From Deltaproteobacteria bacterium (GTDB lineage: Bacteria > Acidobacteriota > Thermoanaerobaculia > Multivoradales > JAHZIX01): DNA of 64,000 nt. Shown piece after piece: positions 44,697 to 53,743 of the stretch. The stretch covers positions 62,001-126,000 of the forward strand of contig JAHZIX010000028.1 of the NCBI GenBank assembly GCA_022601195.1, written 5' to 3'. Position numbers and translations under genes: made by a program. Positions within the stretch are counted from its first letter, which is position 1. Each line of letters starts with the position of its first letter. The notes beneath the pieces are model-generated. The model saw only the letters and a list, made by a program, of their open reading frames with translations, was not told where the DNA came from and did no database searches.

Positions 44697-47600
44697 CTAT
44701 CTGACGATCCAACGAAAACTGGACCAATCTGAGCTTGGGTTGTTGCTTCTCAGTGCGAGTTGAGCGGATCTCAGTGCTTCGCTGGGTCGGCTACCCGCCA
44801 CCCAGTATTGATAGAACTCCTGGACCAATTCCGAGGCGAGCCGATCATCGACCGGCCGCACGGCGGCGAGTACCCCTTCGGAGCCCGCTACCAGGAAAGC
44901 TTGCGCAAGCCCCAGGCTTTCCGCGACGGATCGGTTTGCGTCCGTGCGAGCCGTGTCGCATCCGGAGAGCACGACCCAGCGAGGAGCGTCTTCCAGGAGG
45001 AGGACATCTTCGAGGGTGAACCGGTTGTTGGCGGCGAGGGGGAGAAAGCTCTGCCAGCCTCCGCGACCGGCGAAGGTTGCGTGGCCAGCGAAGTGAAATA
45101 GATCCGGCTTACGGAGGGCCTTGGCCAAAGCGTCACTGGTGGTTTCTTGGCCGGTGAGGCTGTGGGTCTGGGCACTTTTTGAAAGTAGGGCAGTGACGAT
45201 TTCAGCTTCCCTGCGCGCCTCGGGAAGGTCTCCCGTGGGGTCAGCGAGGATCAAGGCGGAGGCCAGGGTAGAAGTTGGAGCGGAAGTCCGTGGGGCAGGA
45301 ACTGAAAATTCCGTCGTGGCATTCATCGCAGAATCTAGGTCGGAGTCACCTTGTTGATGCCGAGGATTCGATTCCAAGGACCCCAGATCGAGGTCGTAGA
45401 TGACGGGGGCCAGGTCCAGAAGGAGTGTGTCCCCGATGGAGAGGCCGTGGAAGTCCACTTCCTTGAGGCGCCCGGTAGCCAGAATGTGAAGCTCCGAGGC
45501 GGAGCGAATCCTGTCCTCCTGGGGGGCCAGGAGGCAGGTTGCAAGGGAGGTGTCATCGAGTGAGGGACAGGTAGGTGTGGAGATGTCTATTTCTCCTGCC
45601 TGGTGAGCGAAGACGACCCAGTCTTTTTCTCGGCCGTTTTCTCGGTCGTTACCTCGACGGTGAAACAGCAAAGCGAGGGATGAGGGAGTCAGTCTGAGGG
45701 GGCTCAGGGCGACTCGTCGACGGCCTTCCCCGAGCCAACCCGGTTCCAGCAGGGACATGACTTCATCGAGTTTTCGAGCCAAACCCTTGCGGGTTTCCTG
45801 GCGTTTGTCCTGGAGCTCTACCAGGGCGTCAGCGGCGAGTTGCCAATCCTGTCCAGCAAGCTCATCAATGGCGGCTCGTTCAGCCTGGTAATCCGCCACG
45901 AAGCTCTCCCACCGGACCCGTTGATCGTTGGATAAGCCTTGCAGCCGGAGGGTGCGGTGATAGGAGCGAAGGAGGCGAACTCTCCCTCGGCGGGCCAAGG
46001 CAAAGGCGTCTAGGGGGCGATCCAACTGCAACAGAAGCTCTAAATGCCGCCGGGCAGAGGCTTGGCGCTGGGCTAGGAAGGACTCTCTTCCTTCCTGGAG
46101 GGGAACCTGGAAGAGCTCTCCCTCTAACAAGGCCTCGCTGGTCTCGAAGTCTTCCAGGGCCCTAGAGAGGTCGCCACTCTCCCAGCGAGCCGTAGCCAAG
46201 CCGACCCGGGCCCTCCAGGCCGCTTCCGGTACCAGCGCTGCGCTAGCTAGAGTTTCGAGCTCCCCGTAGAGGCGAATCGCCTCTCTCGGCCGCTGCTCCG
46301 CGAGAGCTATGCGCGCATCGATCTCTCGTCGCCACAGGAGCAGTCGCAAGCTGGACCCACGGGGGATGCCGTCGGCCTTCTCGAGAGCGCCTCGGGTAGC
46401 CTCTAGGTCACCGTCGTGAAGCCTGGCTAGAGCGATATTGAGCAGGGCGTTGTGGCGTTGGGTGAGACTCTTCGGACACTCTCCCTGAAATAAAGCCAGG
46501 GCTTCTTCCAGGAACGGAATGGGGTCTTGCTGCGGGGCCTGAGCTTCTTCGGAGAGCAGAGCGTTCCAACCGAGGTTGCCGAGCAGGCCGGCCTGACGAC
46601 AGCTATCTCCGGCGGCCCGGGCTTGCTCGAGGAGGGATTCGAGGGACGAGGCTGCCTCCTGGCGTCGGCCGAGGCGCTGCAGTTGGACTGCGATCAACTC
46701 TTCGGCAGCCCGAAGATAGGCTGCGGTGCCGGTTCGTTGGGCAATCTCTGCAGCTCGCTCCAGGTGACTCAGAGCGCCGCGCAGATTCCCTGTGGAAGCT
46801 GCCAGGAGGCCTTGGTAGTAGCCGTCGTAGTAGTCCACTTCCCCCGGTGATTGCCAGTTTCGAGGCAGGGCTTCCAGTCGTTCTCGAGCTTCGGTGAACC
46901 GATGGTCCTGAGCGGTCAAGAAGTAGACCAGAGCTGTCGTCTGATTGAAGGCTTGCTGAAGATCTCCCCCCCGCTGGAGTAGGGGTAGGCTATTTCGGAT
47001 CAGGTCCTGACCCCGAGCCGTTTCCCCACGCTGTCGTAGGAGCTGGCCGAAGAGGGCCAGAGCCTCGCCCCTTTGAGCGTCCGGGAGATCTTGGGCCAGG
47101 GCATCTTCGATCTCCCGGCGAGCCTGATCCAAGTCACCCTCTCGCAGATGTTCGAAGGCTCGAGCTCTCCACTCCGGCGATGGCTGGGGTTCAAAGCGTA
47201 GGCTCCAAGGTTGAGATCCAGCGTCTTGGCGGGCTCGGTGCTCGAGACGGAGCTGCCGGTTTTCTGGCGTGACTTCAATCTCCAGGCGAACTCCCCCTTG
47301 GACCCTGGCACCTTCCGGGAGAGCCAACGGTTGTCCATCGAGGCTGGCTTCCACCTCTGCGGAGGGGTGGGAGAGCCAGAGGGTCAGTTTGCGCTTCTCT
47401 GGGAGGAGGCAGATAGGGCCGCGCCGAGCGCCGCCGCAGCCAGCGTACTCGACCCGGAAAGCTACCTCTGCCGACTCTTGCGTGCTGCCTTGGGCGGTGG
47501 GTGGTGGGGTACCACAGCCGACGGCGAGTCCCCAGGTGACCAGGCCGGAAAGTAGAAGTCCAGCAGCCAACCTGTCCTTGGTTCGCGCTTCAGAAGAGCG

Positions 47601-47732
47601 CTCTCTAGAAGATGGCCCTTCCGAAGACCTTCTTCTCAAAGATCTCGGCCCCAAAGATTTCGCTCCCAAAGACCGCGCTCCGAAAGCTGCTACCCCGGAA
47701 GGGAGCCGGGTGGTCATGAATCTGGCGATCAT
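44697..47732 (-). CDS. TPR-CHAT lipoprotein, caspase-like protease (module B)
   Basis: A 1011-residue protein. After an Arg/Ser-rich leader of about 55 residues (SLGAKSLGPRSLRRRSS) comes a hydrophobic stretch and lipobox (GLAVGCGTPP). A beta domain and TPR-like helices (to about 640) follow, then a C-terminal CHAT domain. The His-Cys dyad is H884 (HFAGHATFAG) and C925 (LSGCDTA). It is predicted active and anchored outside the cytoplasm. ATG 47732 lies two bases after the upstream stop; an internal ATG at 47717 is possible. The long leader before the signal is odd and contains 15-bp repeats. Confidence 0.88.
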   Translation of the reverse strand: MIARFMTTRLPSGVAAFGARSLGAKSLGPRSLRRRSSEGPSSRERSSEARTKDRLAAGLLLSGLVTWGLAVGCGTPPPTAQGSTQESAEVAFRVEYAGCGGARRGPICLLPEKRKLTLWLSHPSAEVEASLDGQPLALPEGARVQGGVRLEIEVTPENRQLRLEHRARQDAGSQPWSLRFEPQPSPEWRARAFEHLREGDLDQARREIEDALAQDLPDAQRGEALALFGQLLRQRGETARGQDLIRNSLPLLQRGGDLQQAFNQTTALVYFLTAQDHRFTEARERLEALPRNWQSPGEVDYYDGYYQGLLAASTGNLRGALSHLERAAEIAQRTGTAAYLRAAEELIAVQLQRLGRRQEAASSLESLLEQARAAGDSCRQAGLLGNLGWNALLSEEAQAPQQDPIPFLEEALALFQGECPKSLTQRHNALLNIALARLHDGDLEATRGALEKADGIPRGSSLRLLLWRREIDARIALAEQRPREAIRLYGELETLASAALVPEAAWRARVGLATARWESGDLSRALEDFETSEALLEGELFQVPLQEGRESFLAQRQASARRHLELLLQLDRPLDAFALARRGRVRLLRSYHRTLRLQGLSNDQRVRWESFVADYQAERAAIDELAGQDWQLAADALVELQDKRQETRKGLARKLDEVMSLLEPGWLGEGRRRVALSPLRLTPSSLALLFHRRGNDRENGREKDWVVFAHQAGEIDISTPTCPSLDDTSLATCLLAPQEDRIRSASELHILATGRLKEVDFHGLSIGDTLLLDLAPVIYDLDLGSLESNPRHQQGDSDLDSAMNATTEFSVPAPRTSAPTSTLASALILADPTGDLPEARREAEIVTALLSKSAQTHSLTGQETTSDALAKALRKPDLFHFAGHATFAGRGGWQSFLPLAANNRFTLEDVLLLEDAPRWVVLSGCDTARTDANRSVAESLGLAQAFLVAGSEGVLAAVRPVDDRLASELVQEFYQYWVAGSRPSEALRSAQLALRSNNPSSDWSSFRWIVR
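47638..47697. repeat. 4 x 15-bp degenerate in-frame repeat
   Basis: Plus-strand units AAAGATCTCGGCCCC, AAAGATTTCGCTCCC, AAAGACCGCGCTCCG and AAAGCTGCTACCCCG lie in the N-terminal leader of the module B CHAT gene. They encode the Ser-Leu-Gly/Arg-rich stretch before the lipoprotein signal. Confidence 0.7.
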
Positions 47733-47734
47733 TT

Positions 47735-48628
47735 TCAGGGCCTGACTTCGAGAGCCAGCAGTGTGGCTCGCCAACCTTCGCCGCTGCCTTCTCCAGTGGA
47801 AGAGATAGCCTCGAGGGCTTCCAGGCGAGTGGCCAGGGCGCTCGGCTGACCGAGGATCACCAGTAGCTCGCATCGATCCCCCACGTGAGCCGGGAGTCCC
47901 TCGCCGACGGTGGCTTCCAGACGCAGGGCTCCCTGGGCGGAAACGGCAAAGATCTCGTCCTCGAGCTCTTGCCAGGGCCCCTCACAGGAAAAAAGTGCTC
48001 GGCCTTTCAGGGAGCCCGTGTAGGCCTCTCCAGGAGTCATGGTTACCCGAAGGCGGTTACCCAGAGCGATTTCTTTCCTCTCGATTGGGCCGGCCGCGAG
48101 ATGGCTCTGGGGAGCTTGCGAAGCATCGATGGATGAGCCTCGCTGGGAACGGGTCAGCCCCTCCACGGTCATGGAGTAAGTTGGCAATTCGGCAACGAGG
48201 GTCGTACCCGTACTCACGTTTCGTGGTTCTAGAGCGATGCGCAGAGCAAAGATGGACACCACCAGAAGCAGTGCTGCTGCAGCTGGCCAGGCGAGCCAGA
48301 CCGGGAGCCGTTTTGTGCGAGGCCGAAACGCAATAGGCGGGCCGGTGCTATCTTGCAGCGGCGGCTCTTGCTCTGGTCCGGTGGCCTCTCGTTCATTGGG
48401 TTCTCGGTGCTCGGGAAATTCCTTGGCAAGGACTTGTTCCAGGTGTTGGACGATGCGCTGTTGTGCCTCGGCGCCGAGGGGTTTGGAAGCCTCCTGCTCC
48501 CAGCCTTGTCGGCCCTCGGCGTCTTGGACCGCATCATCGCGATTGGCATCTTCGTTTTCGGCAACCTGCCGCTCTTTGGCGAGCTGGCCGAGCTGTTTCA
48601 AAAGCGAGTCACTTCGTTGGTCGCTCAC
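47735..48628 (-). CDS. Single-pass membrane protein, anti-sigma-like by position (module B)
   Basis: A 297-residue protein. A charged, helical N-terminal part of about 105 residues precedes one membrane helix at 110-129 (WLAWPAAAALLLVVSIFALR), then a beta-rich outer domain (about 145-290). No zf-HC2 cysteine motif is present, unlike the module A counterpart. It starts at GTG 48628, one base after the sigma gene stop, and ends two bases before the CHAT ATG. Position, topology and size fit an anti-sigma factor or CHAT substrate, but no family motif proves it. Confidence 0.78.
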   Translation of the reverse strand: MSDQRSDSLLKQLGQLAKERQVAENEDANRDDAVQDAEGRQGWEQEASKPLGAEAQQRIVQHLEQVLAKEFPEHREPNEREATGPEQEPPLQDSTGPPIAFRPRTKRLPVWLAWPAAAALLLVVSIFALRIALEPRNVSTGTTLVAELPTYSMTVEGLTRSQRGSSIDASQAPQSHLAAGPIERKEIALGNRLRVTMTPGEAYTGSLKGRALFSCEGPWQELEDEIFAVSAQGALRLEATVGEGLPAHVGDRCELLVILGQPSALATRLEALEAISSTGEGSGEGWRATLLALEVRP

Positions 48629-48629
48629 G

Positions 48630-49298
48630 TTATTCGTACCCCTGATCCGGTATACGCGACGGGACTTCGGTTTCTGACAGGATCTCGCTGCGGAGAGAGC
48701 GCGCCAAGCGTCGCAAGCGGCTGCGCCAGGCGTAAATGGCGGCAGCGGTCAAATTTGTCCTCTGGGCGATTTCTTCTATCTCCAGCTCTTGCAGGAAGAG
48801 GAGTTGAAAGAGCCTCCAGCCGAGAGGACTAACGCGTTCCTGGAGTCGGTCCAGCAGTCGACCTAGGACATCGCGACTAAGCGCTTGATCCTCTGGCCCC
48901 GGTTCTTGGGAGGCCCCATCGAGCTCGGCCATCACGACGGGTTCCTCGGTCCAGGGATTGCGTTTGCGAGTGCGCACGAGAGAGAGGACTTGCCGCTCAG
49001 CGATCAAACCGACCCAGTTGTCGAGGGAGAGTCCACGCTCCGGTTTCCAGGCCCGTAACGCCTCCCCTCGGCTCTCGAATAGGGAGACGAATACCTGCTG
49101 CACAAATTCTTCTACTTCTTGCTGGATGCGCGGGCCTCCAGCGTAGCCTTGGCGCTTGAGAACCCGGACGACTCGAGCTTGGATGACGGGTGTCCAGCGT
49201 TCCACCAGCTTGCCTAGGTAGTCCGAGCGTCCGGACAGCGCTAGCTGCAGAAGCGCGGCATCGGATTCGGTGATGGGAGCTGGGGGTTCCGCGTTCAT
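48630..49298 (-). CDS. ECF-type sigma-70 family factor (module B)
   Basis: A 222-residue sigma factor. Region 2 includes VEEFVQQVFVSLFESRGEAL and LDNWVGLIAERQVLSLVRTRK. Region 4 is LEIEEIAQRTNLTAAAIYAW. ATG 49298 (MNAEPP) was chosen; an upstream in-frame extension to 49388 has no recognisable content. It is the first gene of a tight run of sigma, membrane protein, CHAT and S8 peptidase. It has no C-terminal hydrophobic tail, unlike the module A sigma. Confidence 0.88.
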   Translation of the reverse strand: MNAEPPAPITESDAALLQLALSGRSDYLGKLVERWTPVIQARVVRVLKRQGYAGGPRIQQEVEEFVQQVFVSLFESRGEALRAWKPERGLSLDNWVGLIAERQVLSLVRTRKRNPWTEEPVVMAELDGASQEPGPEDQALSRDVLGRLLDRLQERVSPLGWRLFQLLFLQELEIEEIAQRTNLTAAAIYAWRSRLRRLARSLRSEILSETEVPSRIPDQGYE

Positions 49299-49839
49299 GG
49301 ACGGTGAGCTGGCGCCTCCGGCGTAGAAGATGCGACGGTGTCTTAGGGGGGCAGTCAGGCGGCTCTGGCTCGAAGGATACCACGGCAAATTGCTGACTTC
49401 GTGGCTCCCTGAGGGCTTCTGACCGGCTCTCAGCCGGCCTCCACCTTCTTCCCCTTTTGGGATCTCTTGGGCTCTGTGCGGTCAGTCTCTTGATCTCCCG
49501 TGGCCGGGTGAAGAGCCGCTTGACGTACTAGGGCCGCACAGGCCGCACAGGCCGCAGAGGGGGGAAAGGTCTTTCGGAGTTCCTCTCGTGGGTCCAGCTG
49601 GCCTCAAAGTAAAGAAACTTGTCGCCCGAGCTTCTTCGCGGCGGCGAGCCGGTTCCAGGAGTCCGCAAGAGAGTCTGCTCGACAGTTCGTTCGACAGGCT
49701 GGTTGGTGCCGGTAGCCAATCGCTCGGGCGGAAGGTATATTCACTCTTTCGCGAGGCGAGGGCATTCGGGTGTGCTTTTTGGCTTCGTGACGAAATCATA
49801 CTCGGACACAAACTGGCCGAAGAGGCCTTGGAGCATCTC
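49299..49839. other. Divergent intergenic region before hisS
   Basis: About 540 bp between the module B sigma gene and hisS. It holds a weak CCGGCT-CTC-AGCCGG hairpin (49423-49437) and a 9-bp tandem repeat (49532-49558). The hisS frame is open back to 49588 but that stretch shows no conserved HisRS sequence. Confidence 0.55.
49532..49558. repeat. 3 x 9-bp tandem repeat
   Basis: GGCCGCACA, GGCCGCACA and GGCCGCAGA are consecutive in the hisS upstream region. Confidence 0.85.
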
Positions 49840-51270
49840 ATGACGGATCGGGTCAAACCACGATTGTCGCGCGGCCTGCGGGACTTACTACCGGAAGATA
49901 TGTTGGCACGCCAGTGGATGGTGGACACGATCCGCGGCGTCTATGAGAACTACGGTTTCTCACCCATTAGCACTCCAGCCATCGAATACCTCGACGTGCT
50001 CACCGGTTCCGCGGCGGGCACCGAAGCCCAGGGGTCGATTTTTGGCGTTAGCAATCCGGAAGAGGAGCAGCTAGGTCTGCGCTTCGACCTGACCGTCCCG
50101 CTGGCTCGGGTCATGGCGCAGCATCGGCAGCTGCCGAGGCCCTTTCGTCGCTATCAAGTGGCCTCCGTGTGGCGGGCAGACAAGCCCGACAAGGGGCGTT
50201 TTCGGGAGTTTACTCAATTCGATTTGGATTCCGTGGGGACCGTTTCGGAGATCGCCGACACGGAGATCATCGCCGGCATGTGCGACACGCTCACCGCCCT
50301 CAAGGTGGGTGGTTTTCGGGTTCGTTACTCGAGCCGCGGCATTCTCAACGCGCTTTTGACTTTCGCCGAGATTTCTCCGGATCAGGCTACCGATGTCTTC
50401 CGGGTCCTGGATAAGTTGGACAAGGTTGGCTTCGAGAAGGTCAAGTTGGAGTTGACCAGTGGATATCAGGATCGCTCCGGGGATGTTATCCGGGGGCTGG
50501 GCCTGGGGGAGTCTCAGGTCGACCGAATCCATCGCTTTCTAGGAGTCCGGGCAGAGGCGCGCCAGGATGTCGTCACTCAACTGGAAGAGCTTTTTTCTGG
50601 GGTGGAGGGCGCCGAGGAAGAGGTTCGAGCCGTGGAACGGATCTCTGGCCATCTTTACTCTCTTGGCTACGGCGACGATCAGGTGGCCTTGGACCTCAGC
50701 ATCGCTCGCGGTTTGGCTTACTACACCGGCCCGGTGTTCGAAGCCCATCTGACAGAGGCTCCTCAATTCGGTTCGGTTTTTGGGGGCGGTCGCTACGATG
50801 GTCTGGTGATGCGGTTTCTCGGCGAGAAGGTGCCCGCGACCGGCGCTTCCATCGGGGTTGACCGACTGCTGGCAGCGCTTCAGCACCTCGGTCGCGTCGG
50901 AGGCAAACGAACCACCTCGGAAGTGCTCGTCCTCAACATGGATCCAAGCTTGGAGAGTGAGGTTCTAGGGCTGACCTTCGAGCTTCGCCGGGCTGGGATT
51001 TCCGCGGAGCTCTATCTCGGTAAGGGTCGCAACGTCGGCAAACAGTTGAAGTACGCCGATCGCACAGGAGTTCCTCTAGCGTTGCTGTTGGGATCCGATG
51101 AAAAGGCCCGGGGAGTCGTCACTCTCAAAGATTTGGAGGCCGGTCGCGAAAAATCTGCTGAGGTGGAGAAACGCGAAGACTGGATCCAGGCCCGGCCCGG
51201 CCAACGGGAGGTACCGCGAGAAGGGTTGGCAGGGACGATTCGCGAGCTATTGGCTGAGATTGGGAGCTAA
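49840..51270 (+). CDS. hisS: Histidine-tRNA ligase
   Basis: A 476-residue class II aminoacyl-tRNA synthetase that charges tRNA-His. Motif 1 is near SRGLRDLLPED. GTEAQGSIFG, motif 2 FREFTQFDLDSVG (with the arginine), the HisA motif RGLAYYTGPVFE, and motif 3 GASIGVDRLLAAL are all visible. The C-terminal anticodon-binding domain follows (GKGRNVGKQLKYADRTGVP). Length fits the family. ATG 49840 has GGAG about 10 bases upstream and starts at the conserved region. Confidence 0.95.
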   Translation: MTDRVKPRLSRGLRDLLPEDMLARQWMVDTIRGVYENYGFSPISTPAIEYLDVLTGSAAGTEAQGSIFGVSNPEEEQLGLRFDLTVPLARVMAQHRQLPRPFRRYQVASVWRADKPDKGRFREFTQFDLDSVGTVSEIADTEIIAGMCDTLTALKVGGFRVRYSSRGILNALLTFAEISPDQATDVFRVLDKLDKVGFEKVKLELTSGYQDRSGDVIRGLGLGESQVDRIHRFLGVRAEARQDVVTQLEELFSGVEGAEEEVRAVERISGHLYSLGYGDDQVALDLSIARGLAYYTGPVFEAHLTEAPQFGSVFGGGRYDGLVMRFLGEKVPATGASIGVDRLLAALQHLGRVGGKRTTSEVLVLNMDPSLESEVLGLTFELRRAGISAELYLGKGRNVGKQLKYADRTGVPLALLLGSDEKARGVVTLKDLEAGREKSAEVEKREDWIQARPGQREVPREGLAGTIRELLAEIGS

Positions 51271-51286
51271 GGCAGGACAACCCTGG

Positions 51287-51310
51287 CCGGGCAGGCGACT
51301 CGCCTCCCGG
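51287..51310 (+). terminator. GC-rich hairpin after hisS, possible terminator
   Basis: CCGGG-C-AGGCG, loop ACT, then CGCCT-CCCGG forms a 10-bp stem with one bulged C, 16 bp after the hisS stop. There is no T-tract, so termination is uncertain. Confidence 0.4.
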
Positions 51311-51346
51311 GCTCACCAGCGTCAACCTTGAGCCTTGGATATCAGC

Positions 51347-51385
51347 CTGGAACACGAGTCTGGAACATCAATCCGGAACATCAGC
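51347..51385. repeat. 3 x 13-bp tandem repeat
   Basis: CTGGAACACGAGT, CTGGAACATCAAT and CCGGAACATCAGC lie head to tail between the convergent hisS and EF-G-like genes. Confidence 0.8.
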
Positions 51386-51477
51386 TAAATACGCTGTTTC
51401 ACCCGCCTCGCTGACCAGCCCATCACCGTCGGTGGGTTTGGGGCCCGAGGAAGATTCACCTCCGCCCCGAACTCAAC

Positions 51478-53568
51478 CTATCCTGCCGGATCCCCTTTGG
51501 CCTGCTCGGCCTCAGCGATGAGCTTGTCCTGAATGTTGCGGGGAACCTCTTCGTAGTGGGAGAACTCCATGTGAAAACGGGAGCGGCCTTGGGTCATGGC
51601 TCGTAGAGCCCGAGCGTAGTCGAGCATTTCGGCCATCGGGGCGACCGCTTTGATCACCTGATTGTCTCCCTTGACCTCCATGCCTTGGGGACGACCACGG
51701 CGCTGGGAGAGGTCTCCCATGATGTCTCCCATGAACTCTTCGGTGGTGGTGATCTCGAGCTCCATGAGGGGCTCGATGATCACCGGGGCAGCTTTGGCCA
51801 TGGCGTCCTTGAACGCCAGGGAACCAGCCACCTTGAAGGCCATCTCAGAGGAATCCACATCGTGGTACTGGCCGTCTAGCAGGGAGACGCGGAAATCCAC
51901 CACGGGGTAGCCGGCCAAAAAGCCTCGTCGCCGGGTTTCTTGGATCCCTTTCTCCACGGCGGGGCGGTAGCCCTGGGGAATAGCTCCGCCAAAGATCTTG
52001 TCGGCAAATTCGAACTCTTCCCCGCGCGCCAGAGGTTCCATCATGATCTTGCAATCGGCAAACTGGCCGCGGCCACCGGTCTGTTTCTTGTGGCGACCGT
52101 GGCCGTTGGAAGTCTTACGGATCGTTTCCCGGTAGGGGATTTTCGGTGGGTGGAGGATCACCTCGACTTTGTAGCGGCTCTTGAGCTTGGCGACGGCGAT
52201 TTCGATATGAAGTTGGCCGGTGCCGGAGAGGAGGTACTCACCGGTCTCCGTATCCCGGCCCGCTTGCAGGCGGACATCTTCTTCGATGAGTCGTTGCAGC
52301 GCCTCGCCGATCTTTTCCTCGTCCCCTTTGCTCTTGGGTTCGATGGCAAAGGACATAGCAGCTTCCCGGATTGGGATCCAGCTCAAATTGACGGGTTTGT
52401 CTTTGGCACAGAGGGTGTTTCCTGTCGCTGTTTTCTTGAGCTTGGCTACGGTACCGATGTCACCGGTGACCAATTTGGAGACCTGGGTAGGTTGTTTGCC
52501 TTGGAGGAGGACCAGATTGGCCATCTTTTCGCTGGTCTCCGACTGGGCATTCCACAGCATCGTGTCGGCGGAAACTTCGCCACTGACGACTCGAAAGATC
52601 GATAGCCGTCCGGTGAAGGGGTCGCTGAGAGTCTTGAAAACCAAAGCGCTGGCCGGTTCCTCGGCCGTCGTAGGAATGTCGATCTCCTCTCCACCGAGGT
52701 TGGTGGCCGGAAAGGTCTCGCGGTCGAGGGGAGTCGGGGCGAAGCTCACCAGAGTGTTCAACAGCGCGGAGGAGCCAATGCCGTGGAGGCTGGCGCTCAT
52801 GGTGACGGGAAAGATCTTGCGCTTGAGGATGGCCCGGCGAAGGCCTTTGCGAAAATCCGTCTGGGAGAGGGTTCCTTCATCGAAATAGGATTCGAGAAGC
52901 AAATCATCGGTCTCCGCAACCGCTTCCATGAGGTTGTTGCGGGCCTCTTCACAGGCGTCTGCCAACTCTGCCGGTACTTCCTCTTCTTTGCCTTTGCCAT
53001 CTCCATCGAGATCGAAAAGGTAGGCCTTTTGCTCCACGACGTCGACGACTCCCTTGAAATCTCCCTCTTTACCGATCGGGATCTGGATGGGAAGAACGCC
53101 TCGGCCAGCGAGATCCTGAAGACTCTCGAGAGAGCGGGCTAAATCGGCTCGCTCGCGGTCCATGCGGGTGAGATGAAACACCACCGGCTGGTCCAGTTGC
53201 CCGGCGTACTTCCAGGCCCTCTCGGTCATCACTTCGACACCGGAGACGCCGCTGACGCACAGCAGAGAGGTGTCAGCGGCACGCATGGCGGCTCGGGCCT
53301 CGGTGAAGAAGATGCCGTAGCCGGGGCTATCGATGAGATTGATCTTGTGTTTGTTCCAGGGAACGAAGCAGGGCGCAAGACCAATGGAGATGCCCCGGGC
53401 CGTCTCCTCGGGGTCAAAATCGGTGATGGTATTCCCATCTTCGACTTTGGTCATGCGATTGATGGCGCCGCCGGTGTAAAGTAGAGCGCTCGCCAGAGTC
53501 GTCTTGCCGGTATCGTTGTGACCGACGAGAGCGAGGTTTCGAATTTGGGCGGAGTTGTCAACCTGCAT
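51478..53568 (-). CDS. Elongation factor G-like GTPase (EF-G paralogue)
   Basis: A 696-residue translational GTPase with the EF-G domain order. G1 is GHNDTGKT at 16-23 and G2 is RGISI. G3 is D80-SPGY, where canonical EF-G has DTPGH, so the catalytic histidine is replaced by tyrosine. G4 is TRMD at 134-137 instead of NKxD. Domains II-V are present, including HGRHKKQTGGRGQFADC. These features match the EF-G II/EF-G-like subfamily, distinct from the main translocase. Role and GTPase rate are uncertain. ATG 53568 follows CAGGAGG. Confidence 0.9.
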   Translation of the reverse strand: MQVDNSAQIRNLALVGHNDTGKTTLASALLYTGGAINRMTKVEDGNTITDFDPEETARGISIGLAPCFVPWNKHKINLIDSPGYGIFFTEARAAMRAADTSLLCVSGVSGVEVMTERAWKYAGQLDQPVVFHLTRMDRERADLARSLESLQDLAGRGVLPIQIPIGKEGDFKGVVDVVEQKAYLFDLDGDGKGKEEEVPAELADACEEARNNLMEAVAETDDLLLESYFDEGTLSQTDFRKGLRRAILKRKIFPVTMSASLHGIGSSALLNTLVSFAPTPLDRETFPATNLGGEEIDIPTTAEEPASALVFKTLSDPFTGRLSIFRVVSGEVSADTMLWNAQSETSEKMANLVLLQGKQPTQVSKLVTGDIGTVAKLKKTATGNTLCAKDKPVNLSWIPIREAAMSFAIEPKSKGDEEKIGEALQRLIEEDVRLQAGRDTETGEYLLSGTGQLHIEIAVAKLKSRYKVEVILHPPKIPYRETIRKTSNGHGRHKKQTGGRGQFADCKIMMEPLARGEEFEFADKIFGGAIPQGYRPAVEKGIQETRRRGFLAGYPVVDFRVSLLDGQYHDVDSSEMAFKVAGSLAFKDAMAKAAPVIIEPLMELEITTTEEFMGDIMGDLSQRRGRPQGMEVKGDNQVIKAVAPMAEMLDYARALRAMTQGRSRFHMEFSHYEEVPRNIQDKLIAEAEQAKGDPAG

Positions 53569-53743
53569 GGATTAAGCCTCCTGATGAACTGAATTTAGCG
53601 CCGGCAATATATACCATAGGCGGAATCGCTTCGGAGCCGACTAACCACGATTCCATCGAACCTAGTGACCCAGAAGGGTCTTCATTGACGGAGCCTCTAC
53701 CGAAACTCTAGACTGTTGATACCCCCTTAAAACAGAGTCGCCA

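Noticed and set aside
49588-49839. Upstream extension of hisS by 84 codons
   Set aside because: HisRS homology begins at MTDRVKPRLSRGLRD; the extension is Arg/Ser-rich and overlaps repeat-bearing intergenic sequence.
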